Positions 8,914 through 16,578 of a stretch of DNA of 64,000 nucleotides are shown here, piece after piece. The notes below the pieces were generated by a model. That model did no database searches. It saw only the letters and a list, made by a program, of their open reading frames with translations, and was not told the DNA's origin. Positions within the stretch are counted from its first letter, which is position 1, and every line of letters begins with the position of its first letter. This DNA is from Elusimicrobiota bacterium (lineage in GTDB: Bacteria > Elusimicrobiota > Elusimicrobia > UBA1565 > UBA9628). The stretch lies in the NCBI GenBank assembly GCA_028868375.1, contig JAGWUP010000004.1:154312-218311 (forward strand), in the 5' to 3' direction. The translations under genes and the position numbers were made by a program.

Positions 8914-9690
8914 TCAAGAGCGGCAATGCTGGACGGCGTTGCGGAACATCTCCAGGCCGACGCCGCTCTTGAGGAAGGTCTGGCGCGTCCAGTTGGGGTG
9001 GTGGTGGATGGCGGTGAAGCGCTCGGGGTGGGGCATGAGGCCCAGGACGTTGCCCTCGGCGTTGCAGAGGCCGGCGATGTTGAAGACGGAGCCGTTGGGG
9101 TTGTCCGGATAGCCGCTGATCTTGCCGTCGTCGCTGACGTACTGCAGGACGATGGTCTTGTTCTTCTTCATCTCCTCTAGCTGGCGCGGGGATTTCAAGA
9201 CCAGCTTGCCCTCGCCGTGGGCCACCGGCAGCTCGATCATCTCCGGCAGGCCCTTGAAGAAAATGCAGGAGCTCTGGGAGTTGATGCGGAGGTTGACCCA
9301 GCGAGACTCGAAGCGCCCGGAATCGTTGACGGTGAAGCTGGCGGTCTGCTCGCAGGTGTTGGAGGCGGGCAGGATGCCGGCCTTGACCAGGACCTGGAAG
9401 CCGTTGCAGATGCCGAGGACGGGGCGCCCCAGGCGGACGAACTGGCGCAGGTCCTTCAAGTAGAGCCGCACCTGGTTGGCCAGCACGCGGCCGGCGGCGA
9501 TGTCGTCGCCGTAGGAGAAGCCCCCGGGAATCACCAGGGCGTCGAAATCCATCAGGCGGCGACGACCGCTGCGGAACTGGCCGACGTGGACGCGCTCCGG
9601 GGCCGCGCCGACGGCCCGCAAGGCGTTTTCCGTCTCCAGGTCGCAATTGGTGCCGGCCGCGCGCAGGATCAGGATCTTGGGAGCTTTCAT
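8914..9690 (-). CDS. purQ: FGAM synthase glutaminase subunit
   Basis: Supplies ammonia to PurL for converting FGAR to FGAM. The 258 residues form a class I glutamine amidotransferase. It has the N-terminal ILRAAGTNCDLETENA, the nucleophile cysteine in GICNGFQVLV, and the His/Glu of the triad in MPHPERFT. The start overlaps the purL stop by ATGA. Separate purS, purL and purQ genes mark the small-PurL, three-part enzyme. Confidence 0.96.
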   Translation of the reverse strand: MKAPKILILRAAGTNCDLETENALRAVGAAPERVHVGQFRSGRRRLMDFDALVIPGGFSYGDDIAAGRVLANQVRLYLKDLRQFVRLGRPVLGICNGFQVLVKAGILPASNTCEQTASFTVNDSGRFESRWVNLRINSQSSCIFFKGLPEMIELPVAHGEGKLVLKSPRQLEEMKKNKTIVLQYVSDDGKISGYPDNPNGSVFNIAGLCNAEGNVLGLMPHPERFTAIHHHPNWTRQTFLKSGVGLEMFRNAVQHCRS

Positions 9691-12077
9691 GAGAGCAGCC
9701 TCGGCAGCGTCCCCTGCCAGGCCGCCTTCAGGGCGCAGAGGGGCTCCTCCAGGCAGACCAAGCCGTCGAGGCCGATGACCTTGAGGATCGGATTGGCCAT
9801 GGTGACCCCGACGCGCTTGACGACAACGCCCTTGAGGGCCTTGAGCAGGGCGGCTTCCTTCTCCGGCTTGACCTCCAGCAGGAGGCGGCTCTGGGATTCG
9901 CAGAAGAGCAGGACCTCGTTGGAGTAGATCGGGCCCGCCTTGGCCACCATGTCGAGGTCGATGGCGGCTCCGAACTCGCCGGAGAAGCTCATCTCGGCGG
10001 CGGCCACGGCCAGCCCGCCCTCGGAGAGATCGTGGGCAGACAGCACCAAGCCCTTGGCGATGGCGGCGGCCACCGCCTTGAAGGCCGAGGCGGCCGTCTT
10101 GGGGTCGACCTTGGGGGCGCAGCCTCCGGGCAAATCGCAGGCCTGCGCCAAGAGGGAGCCGCCCAGCTCCTCGCCCGTGCAGCCGACCAGGTAGAGGGCG
10201 TTGCCCGGCCCCTTGATGTCCATGGTCAGCGCGCGCCTCGCGTCGGCGACCGGCGCCAGGGCGGAGATCAGCAAGGTGCCGGGGATGGCCGCGTCCTTGC
10301 CGTTGGCGTCCTTGGACTGATTATAGAGGCTGTCCTTGCCGGAGATAAAGGGCGTTCCGAAGCCCTTGGCGGCGTCATGGCAGCCTTGGGCCGCGCGCAC
10401 CAAGGCGCCCAGCTGCCGGGGATCGTCCGGGCTGGCCCAGCAAAAGTTGTCGAGCAGGACGGCATGCTCGACGTCGGCTCCCACGCAGATGAGGTTGCGC
10501 AGGGCCTCGTCCACGCAGGCCAGGGCCATGCGATAGGGATCGAGCCTGCCGTAGGCGGGATTGAGGCCGTGGCTGACGGCGAAGGCGGAGAAATCCTTCA
10601 TCTCCCCGGTGGCGGCGTGAGGCCAGATCACGCAGGCGTCCCCGGGGCCGTCGTGGCGCACGCCCTGGAGGGGCTTGATCACGGTGCCGGCCTGGACCTC
10701 GTGGTCGTACTGGCGGATGATCCATTCGCGCGAGCAGACGTTCAGGTGGGAGAGGCAGAATTTCAGGATCTCCGCGGGGCTGCGCTTGACTTGCTCGACC
10801 TTGACGGCCTGCGGCTTGGGGGCGGTCCAGACGGCGGTCTTCTCCACGCGCGGCAGGCCGTGGTGCAGGAACTTCAAGTCGAGGTCCACCACCGCTTGGC
10901 CCTCGTGGGTGACGACGAGCCGCCCGGTGCTCGTGAACTCGCCCAGGACGGAGAGCTCGCAGTCCTCGGCGGCGAAGACCTCCGAGAGCGCCTTCAGGTT
11001 TTTCGGGGGGACCGCCAGAACCATGCGCTCCTGGGACTCCGACAGCCAGATCTCCCAGGGCTTGAGGTCGGAGGCCTTAAGCTTGGCGTTCTCCAGGCGC
11101 ACGCGCGCGCCGCGGCCCTCCGCCATCTCGCCGACGGCCGAGGAAAAGCCCCCGGCCCCGCAGTCCGTGACGGCGCGATAGAGGCGCTTGTCCCGGGCGG
11201 CGAGCAGGGCGTCGAGGAGCTTCTTCTCGTTGAGGGGATGGCCGATCTGCACCGCCGAGGCGGGGGAATCCGCGCTCAAGCCGGCGGAGGAGAAGGTGGC
11301 CCCGTGCAGGCCGTCGCGGCCGGTGCGTCCGCCCGCGGCCACGATCAAGTCGCCGGCCTTGACCTCCTTCTTGAGCGCCCAGGTGGGCAGCAGGCCCACG
11401 GTGCCGACGAAGACCAGGGGGTTGAGGCGATAGCCGGGGTCGAAGCAAAGCCCGCCCGCGGCCGTCGGGATGCCGAGGCGGTTGCCGTAGTCGCGCACCC
11501 CGGCCACCACGGAGCGCAGGGTGCGCTTGGGATGCAGCGCCCCCTCGGGCAGCGGGCCGTCGAAATCGGGGGCGGCGAAGCAGAAGACGTCGGTGTTGAG
11601 CACCGGCTTGGCGCCCAGTCCTACGCCCAGGACGTCGCGCACGACCCCGCCGACGCCGGTCTCGGCTCCCCCGTAGGGCTCGATGGCGCAGGGATGGTTG
11701 TGCGTCTCCACCTTGAAGGCCACGGCCCAGCGGCCTTTCTTCTTGCCGAAGGCGACGACCCCCGCGTTGTCCTTGAAGCTCGACAGGCACCAGGGCCTGG
11801 CCAGCTCGCGCGTGGCCTTGGCGATCGTGCGATCGAAAAGATTGGCGATCCGCTCCGTCTTCTTGCCGTCGCTAAAGCGGATCGGGCCGGTGAAGGTCTT
11901 GTGCTTGCAGTGCTCCGACCAGGTCTGCGCGATGGACTCCAGCTCCGCGCGCGTGGGGGCTCGGCGCAGGGCCTTGAAGTGCCGCCGGACGGCCGCCAGT
12001 TCCTGGGCGTTGAGCGACCAGCTGTGGCGCCGGCAAGCGCTCTCGAGATCCTCGAGGGGCTGGATTTCCGCGATCAT
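9687..12077 (-). CDS. purL: FGAM synthase, small PurL subunit
   Basis: ATP-dependent conversion of FGAR to FGAM with PurS and PurQ. From the ATG at 12077 the product is 796 residues, in the range of the small PurL. Landmarks are SEHCKHKTF near residue 45, ETHNHPCAIEPYGGAETGVGG near residue 115, a glycine-rich nucleotide loop near DCGAGGFSS, and FISGKDSLYNQ. The reading frame stays open upstream to 12299, but that part is in the purS region and lacks PurL features. The start overlaps purS by ATGA. Confidence 0.96.
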   Translation of the reverse strand: MIAEIQPLEDLESACRRHSWSLNAQELAAVRRHFKALRRAPTRAELESIAQTWSEHCKHKTFTGPIRFSDGKKTERIANLFDRTIAKATRELARPWCLSSFKDNAGVVAFGKKKGRWAVAFKVETHNHPCAIEPYGGAETGVGGVVRDVLGVGLGAKPVLNTDVFCFAAPDFDGPLPEGALHPKRTLRSVVAGVRDYGNRLGIPTAAGGLCFDPGYRLNPLVFVGTVGLLPTWALKKEVKAGDLIVAAGGRTGRDGLHGATFSSAGLSADSPASAVQIGHPLNEKKLLDALLAARDKRLYRAVTDCGAGGFSSAVGEMAEGRGARVRLENAKLKASDLKPWEIWLSESQERMVLAVPPKNLKALSEVFAAEDCELSVLGEFTSTGRLVVTHEGQAVVDLDLKFLHHGLPRVEKTAVWTAPKPQAVKVEQVKRSPAEILKFCLSHLNVCSREWIIRQYDHEVQAGTVIKPLQGVRHDGPGDACVIWPHAATGEMKDFSAFAVSHGLNPAYGRLDPYRMALACVDEALRNLICVGADVEHAVLLDNFCWASPDDPRQLGALVRAAQGCHDAAKGFGTPFISGKDSLYNQSKDANGKDAAIPGTLLISALAPVADARRALTMDIKGPGNALYLVGCTGEELGGSLLAQACDLPGGCAPKVDPKTAASAFKAVAAAIAKGLVLSAHDLSEGGLAVAAAEMSFSGEFGAAIDLDMVAKAGPIYSNEVLLFCESQSRLLLEVKPEKEAALLKALKGVVVKRVGVTMANPILKVIGLDGLVCLEEPLCALKAAWQGTLPRLLS

Positions 12078-12571
12078 GGATGGGACTCCGTGACGGCCGC
12101 GTCGTGGACGACGGGATTGGCCAGGCCGCGCACGACCGCTTTCTCCAGCTGGCCGCGCCCGCAGCGCCCCGAGATCAGGTAGGCCGTGCCCACGCGCACG
12201 CGCTCCGGCTGCGGCAGGCCCATCTCGGCGATCGCCGAGCGCACCGTTTCCCCGGCGGGATCGGCGACGCTGCCCTTGGGCCAGACCTCCACGCGCCAAT
12301 GCGTCATCCCGTTGAGGACCGGGGGGCGCGCTCCGCCTGGAACGACGCGAAAATCCTGGGTGATCGGATCGCAGAGCAGCTCTCGCGCCACCTGCTGGAG
12401 CTGCGCGGCGTTAAGCCCGCAGCGCAATTCGTAGAGGCGGGTGGCCCGGCAGGCGCGCGTCGTCAGCACGCCCAGGCCCTGCAGCAGGGAGAGGGCCGAT
12501 TGCCCCTCGGCGTCGGCAAGGTCCGCCTTGAGCTTGACCTCGATCGTCCAGGCCGCCGTCTTGACGCTCAT
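12074..12571 (-). CDS. purS: Tandem PurS, FGAM synthase accessory subunit
   Basis: PurS links PurL and PurQ in the three-part FGAM synthase. Ordinary PurS has about 80 residues, but this one has 165 and contains two PurS-like units. Unit one (residues 8-75) runs from WTIEVKLKADLADAEGQSAL to LCDPITQDF. Unit two (residues 89-158) runs from THWRVEVWPKGSVADPAGET to LANPVVHDAAV. Both show the beta-strand, DxxG, helix, strand and terminal (D/N)P(I/V) pattern of the family. Position between purC and purL, with ATGA overlaps on both sides, supports the assignment. Confidence 0.85.
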   Translation of the reverse strand: MSVKTAAWTIEVKLKADLADAEGQSALSLLQGLGVLTTRACRATRLYELRCGLNAAQLQQVARELLCDPITQDFRVVPGGARPPVLNGMTHWRVEVWPKGSVADPAGETVRSAIAEMGLPQPERVRVGTAYLISGRCGRGQLEKAVVRGLANPVVHDAAVTESHP

Positions 12572-13461
12572 GGCCGCAGCAGCCTCTCGTGGAACTGGGC
12601 GTAGCGCCGCGCCGCGCCTTCCGCCACCTCGGCCGGCAATTCCGGCGCCGGCGGCCGCTTGTCCCAGCCGCAGCGCTCCAGGTAATCGCGCACGAACTGC
12701 TTGTCGTAGCTGTCCGGAGAGCTTCCCGGGGCGTAGCGCTGGCGCTCCCAGACCCGCGAGGAGTCCGGGGTCAGGGCCTCGTCGATCAGGATCAGGGCGT
12801 CCCCGCGCAGGCCGAACTCGAACTTCGTGTCGGCCAGGATGAGGCCGCGGGGCATGAGGAAATCCGCGGCGAAATCGTAGAGCGCCAGGGTCAGGCGCTC
12901 CAGTCGCGAGGACAGCTCCGGGCCGATCATCTCGGCCAGGCGCCGGCGGGAGATGTTCTGGTCGTGCCCGGAGTCGTTCTTGGTGGCCGGCGTGAAGATC
13001 GTCCGGGGCAGCTTGGCGGCTTGGAGCAGGCCGGCCGGCAGCTCGTGGCCGCAGACGCGGCCGGTCTGCTGATACTCCTTCCAGCCGGAGCCGGCGAGGT
13101 AGCCGCGCGCCACGCACTCGATGTCGATGCGCTTGGCCTTGTGGACCAGCATGCAGCGGCCCTCGAAGCTCTCCGCGGGCAGGCGGACGCCTCGGGGCAG
13201 CTCGGCCTGGATGGCGGGGAGCTCGGCGCTGAGGAAATGGTTCTGGACGATGGGGCGCGTCTTCTTAAACCAGAAGGCGGAAATCTGAGTCAGCAGCCTG
13301 CCCTTGCCCGGGATGGGGGTGGGCAGGATGCAGTCGAAGGCCGAGAGGCGGTCCGTGGAGACGATCAGCAGGCGCTCGCCCAAGTCGTAGACGTCGCGCA
13401 CCTTGCCGCGGCGCGGCGGCGCAAGGCCGGGGATTTGCGAGCGGACCAGCGCTTGCTCCAT
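12568..13461 (-). CDS. purC: SAICAR synthetase
   Basis: Joins CAIR and aspartate using ATP. About 297 residues, the longer form with extra loops. Features are RRGKVRDVYDLGERLLIVST at the N-terminus, DRLSAFDCILPTPIPGKG, and near the C-terminus LILIDEALTPDSSR. The start at 13461 follows the guaA stop by five bases and has GAGG just before it. An in-frame start at 13476 inside guaA is possible. It overlaps purS by ATGA. Confidence 0.95.
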   Translation of the reverse strand: MEQALVRSQIPGLAPPRRGKVRDVYDLGERLLIVSTDRLSAFDCILPTPIPGKGRLLTQISAFWFKKTRPIVQNHFLSAELPAIQAELPRGVRLPAESFEGRCMLVHKAKRIDIECVARGYLAGSGWKEYQQTGRVCGHELPAGLLQAAKLPRTIFTPATKNDSGHDQNISRRRLAEMIGPELSSRLERLTLALYDFAADFLMPRGLILADTKFEFGLRGDALILIDEALTPDSSRVWERQRYAPGSSPDSYDKQFVRDYLERCGWDKRPPAPELPAEVAEGAARRYAQFHERLLRP

Positions 13462-13466
13462 GGACC

Positions 13467-15008
13467 TCATTCCCATTCGATCGTGGCCGGCGGCTTGGAG
13501 GTGACGTCGTAGACGACGCGGTTGATCCCCGGGACCTCGGAGACGATGCGGCTGGAGATCTTGCGCAGCAATTCGTGGGGCAGGCGCGACCAGTCCGCCG
13601 TCATGCCGTCGACGGAGTCGACGCAGCGCAGGGCGATCGCATGATCGTAGGTGCGCGTGTCGCCCATGACCCCCACCGAGCGCGTCGCAAGCAGCACGGC
13701 GAAGGCCTGCCAGATCTTGTCGTGCAGGCCGCCGGCCAGAAGCTCCTCGCGCAGGATGAGGTCGGCGCGGCGCAAAAGCTCCAAAAGCCGCGGCTCGACG
13801 GGCCCCAGCACGCGGATGGCCAGGCCCGGCCCTGGGAAGGGATGGGCGCCCAAAATCTCCTTCGGCAGGCCCAATTCCCGGCCCAGGCGGCGGACCTCGT
13901 CTTTGAAGAGCAGGCGCAGGGGCTCGACCAGCTTGAGGCGCATGCGCTTGGGAAGCCCGCCGACGTTGTGGTGGCTCTTGATGACGGCCGAGGGGCCGTG
14001 GACCGAGACGGACTCGATGACGTCGGGATACAGCGTGCCCTGGGCCAGGAAGCGGGCTCCCTTGACCTTGCGCGCCTCCCGCTCGAAGACCTCGATGAAG
14101 GTCCGGCCGATGATCTTGCGCTTTCTCTCCGGGTCGCGCACGCCGCGCAATCGGCGCAGGAACAGGGCGGAGGCGTCGACGACCTTGAGATTGAGGCCGA
14201 GGGCCTTGCCCAGGAAACGCTCGGCGCGCGAACGATCGCCTTCGCGCAGCAGGCCGGTGTCGACGAAGACGCAGTGCAGGCGCTTGCCGATGGCGCGGTG
14301 GATCATGGCCGCCGCCACCGAGGAGTCGACGCCGCCGGAAAGCGCGCAGACGACGTGCCCGGTCTCTCCGATCTGCTCGCGCAATTCCAAAAGGCTTGAG
14401 CGCAGCAGGGACTTCATCGTCCAGGGCTCGGAGAGGCCGCAGATTCCGCGCGCGAAGTTCTTGAGCAGCCTTGCGCCCTGCGGGGTGTGGGCGACCTCGG
14501 GATGGAACTGGACGCCGTAGAGGCGGCGGGTCTCGTCGGCGATGGCCGCCAGGGGGGCGGTCGGCGTGCGCGCGACGACCTTGAAGCCGTTGCCCAGCGC
14601 GCAGGCGCCGTCGCCGTGGCTCATCCAGACCCGCAGACTTTTGCCCAGGCCGGTAAAGAGCGGGGAGTCGCCGGTGACCTTGAGCTCGGCGAAGCCGTAC
14701 TCGCGCTTGCGCGCGGCGTCCACGCGGCCGCCGTGCAGCGCCGCCAAAAGCTGCATGCCGTAGCAGATGCCCAGGATGGGCAGGCCGGATTCAAGCAGGC
14801 GCGGGTCTGGGCGCGGGCTGCCCCGGCGGTGGACGCTGTCCGGGCCGCCGGAGAGCACCAGGCCCGCGGGCTTGCGCGCGAGGACTTCCTCAAGCGTGGC
14901 GCGGTAGGGAAGGATCTCGGCGAAGACCTCCAGCTCGCGCAGGCGGCGGGCGATGAGCTGGGTGTATTGGCTGCCGAAGTCCAGGATGACGACGCCGCGC
15001 CGATCCAA
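13467..15008 (-). CDS. guaA: GMP synthase (glutamine-hydrolysing)
   Basis: Makes GMP from XMP. The 513 residues contain an N-terminal amidotransferase domain (nucleophile in [20 protein letters not shown]) and an ATP-pyrophosphatase domain ([15 protein letters not shown] near residue 225). A dimerisation domain ends KPPATIEWE, as expected. The start is TTG directly after the guaB3 stop (TAGTTG), so translation probably depends on readout from guaB3. Linking guaA and guaB3 to purC-S-L-Q puts IMP synthesis and the GMP branch in one transcription unit. Confidence 0.97.
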   Translation of the reverse strand: MDRRGVVILDFGSQYTQLIARRLRELEVFAEILPYRATLEEVLARKPAGLVLSGGPDSVHRRGSPRPDPRLLESGLPILGICYGMQLLAALHGGRVDAARKREYGFAELKVTGDSPLFTGLGKSLRVWMSHGDGACALGNGFKVVARTPTAPLAAIADETRRLYGVQFHPEVAHTPQGARLLKNFARGICGLSEPWTMKSLLRSSLLELREQIGETGHVVCALSGGVDSSVAAAMIHRAIGKRLHCVFVDTGLLREGDRSRAERFLGKALGLNLKVVDASALFLRRLRGVRDPERKRKIIGRTFIEVFEREARKVKGARFLAQGTLYPDVIESVSVHGPSAVIKSHHNVGGLPKRMRLKLVEPLRLLFKDEVRRLGRELGLPKEILGAHPFPGPGLAIRVLGPVEPRLLELLRRADLILREELLAGGLHDKIWQAFAVLLATRSVGVMGDTRTYDHAIALRCVDSVDGMTADWSRLPHELLRKISSRIVSEVPGINRVVYDVTSKPPATIEWE

Positions 15009-16169
15009 CTACTTGCCCATCCCGATGCGCTGGGTGCGCTGGAAGATCTTGCCTTCCGTCTTGATCGAGGGGGCGATGATGATCTCCGTGGTCTGCATCT
15101 CCCGGATCGTGGAGGCGCCGACGGAGCCCATGCAGGTCCGCAGGGCGCCCACGAGGTTCTGGCTGCCGTCGTCCAGGCGCGAGGGGCCGTAAAGGATCTC
15201 CTCCAGCGAGCCGGTGACGCCGACGTGGATGCGCGTGCCGCGCGGAAGGTTGGAATGCGGCGTGGCCATGCCCCAGTGATAGCCCAGGCCCGGGGCCTCC
15301 TTGGTGCGCGCGAAGGCCGAGCCGACCATCACGCCGTCGGAGCCGCAGGCGATCGCCTTGCAGATGTCGCCGCCGGTCGACATGCCGCCGTCGGTGATGA
15401 TCGGCACGTACTTGCCGCTGCGCTTGAAATGGAAGTCCCGCGCCGAGGCGCAGTCCACGGTGGCCGTCACTTGCGGCACGCCCAGGCCCAGCACGCCGCG
15501 GGTGGTGCAGGCCGCCCCTGGGCCGACCCCGACCAAGAGGCCGCTGATCCCGGCCTCCATCAGCTCCAGGGCCACGGAGTAGGTCACGCAGTTGCCGGCG
15601 ACGACCGGCATCTTGAGCTTCTTGCAGAACTTGGCGATGTCGAAGGGGACGTACTTGGTGGCCCTGTGGCGCGCCGTCGTCACGGTCGATTGGACCACGA
15701 AGACGTCGCAGCCGGCCTCCTCGGCGATGGGCCCGTACTTGGCGGCGTTCTGCGGGATCGTCGAGACCGCGCAGGGCACCTTGGCCTTCTTGATCTCGCG
15801 CACGCGCGCGGCGATCAGCTCCTCCTTGACCGGCTTGCGGTAGAGCTCCTGGACCAGCCGCGTCGATTCCTCTGGGCCGGCGCCGGCGATCTGGGCCACC
15901 ACCTCGCGCGGCTTGTCGTAGCGGGTGTTGATGCCGTCCAGGTTGAGCACGCCCAAGCCGCCGAGCTTGCCCATCGCCATGGCGAACTGTGCGTCGACGA
16001 CCCCGTCCATGGCGGAGGCCAGGAAGGGAATCTCCAGCTTGATGTCGCCCAGGAGCAGGCTGGTGTCCACTTCGTCCGGATTGACGGTGACGTCGCCGGG
16101 GACTAAAGCGATCTCGTCGAATCCATAGGCCCGACGGGCCTCTCGGTCACGGCCGATGAAGAACGCCAT
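15009..16169 (-). CDS. guaB3: GuaB3-type IMP dehydrogenase, no CBS domains
   Basis: A 386-residue TIM-barrel IMP dehydrogenase of the GuaB3 subfamily, which lacks the regulatory CBS pair of ordinary GuaB. The loop GVGPGAACTTRGV holds the expected catalytic cysteine (Cys221). TDGGMSTGGDICKAIACGSD forms the phosphate site. It probably oxidises IMP to XMP for GuaA, whose gene follows with no gap. Some GuaB-related proteins reduce GMP instead, but the guaA link favours the dehydrogenase role. GGAGGTG lies 5 bases before the ATG. TACAAT (16207-16202 on minus) is a likely -10 box. Confidence 0.9.
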   Translation of the reverse strand: MAFFIGRDREARRAYGFDEIALVPGDVTVNPDEVDTSLLLGDIKLEIPFLASAMDGVVDAQFAMAMGKLGGLGVLNLDGINTRYDKPREVVAQIAGAGPEESTRLVQELYRKPVKEELIAARVREIKKAKVPCAVSTIPQNAAKYGPIAEEAGCDVFVVQSTVTTARHRATKYVPFDIAKFCKKLKMPVVAGNCVTYSVALELMEAGISGLLVGVGPGAACTTRGVLGLGVPQVTATVDCASARDFHFKRSGKYVPIITDGGMSTGGDICKAIACGSDGVMVGSAFARTKEAPGLGYHWGMATPHSNLPRGTRIHVGVTGSLEEILYGPSRLDDGSQNLVGALRTCMGSVGASTIREMQTTEIIIAPSIKTEGKIFQRTQRIGMGK

Positions 16170-16250
16170 CCCAACACCTCCAGCCTAGGATTAGTGAGGT
16201 TATTGTACCAAATTTCGCGGGCCCGCGACGGGCGAAGCCGCCCTGATCCT

Positions 16251-16363
16251 CAGCGAAGAAGCGCTTCAGCGGGTCCTGTGGCTGCGGACGCGGCTTCGCT
16301 GCGCCCCGGAAGTGCTCGCTCGCCGCGTTCCTCGCCATCACCCACCGAAGCGCTTCTTCGCTG
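16251..16363. repeat. 17-base perfect inverted repeat in long intergenic gap
   Basis: The 408-base gap 16170-16578 holds no convincing gene. It contains cagcgaagaagcgcttc (16251-16267) and its exact complement (16347-16363), 79 bases apart. Each arm includes the smaller palindrome GAAGCGCTTC. The intervening GC-rich stretch can also fold, so a structured untranslated RNA or a regulator-binding pair is possible. The rest of the gap carries the guaB3 promoter region on the left and the promoter of the gene at 16579 on the right. Confidence 0.5.
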
Positions 16364-16506
16364 AAGCCCCGGCCGTGTAGAAAACGATTGCCCTGCGTCG
16401 GCAGTTCTCGACATTAGCGGTGGGAAGCACCGATTTTTACAGGTGGGGCGAAATCATAACAGCACAGCCGGGCTTCCTTCCTTAAATAGATGTAACAGCG
16501 GACGCC

Positions 16507-16519
16507 TAGGTCCTTTGCC
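16507..16519 (+). promoter_or_regulatory. TAGGWCCTTTG element, copy b
   Basis: TAGGTCCTTTGCC lies 61 bases (start to start) before a TATCAT box at 16568-16573. That box is 5 bases before the ATG of the gene at 16579. The same spacing is seen at 49032 and nearly the same at 55917. Confidence 0.6.
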
Positions 16520-16578
16520 GGCCCCGCGAGGACCAGAAGTCCCCTCGCCCGCGGCCGGCTAAATCCCTATCATGGGGC

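Noticed and set aside
10032..12182. Open frame of 716 codons on the plus strand opposite purL
   Set aside because: Antisense to a certain purL. The translation is Gly/Ala/Arg/Gln-rich with no domain pattern, as expected for the complement of GC-rich coding sequence.
12572..13117. N-terminal extension of the purS frame to 13117
   Set aside because: It lies within purC in another frame, has no PurS character, and the ATG at 12571 overlaps the purC stop in the same ATGA way as the other joints.
14487..16106. Open frame of 539 codons opposite guaA and guaB3
   Set aside because: Shadow of two well-supported genes; low-complexity composition and no start signal.
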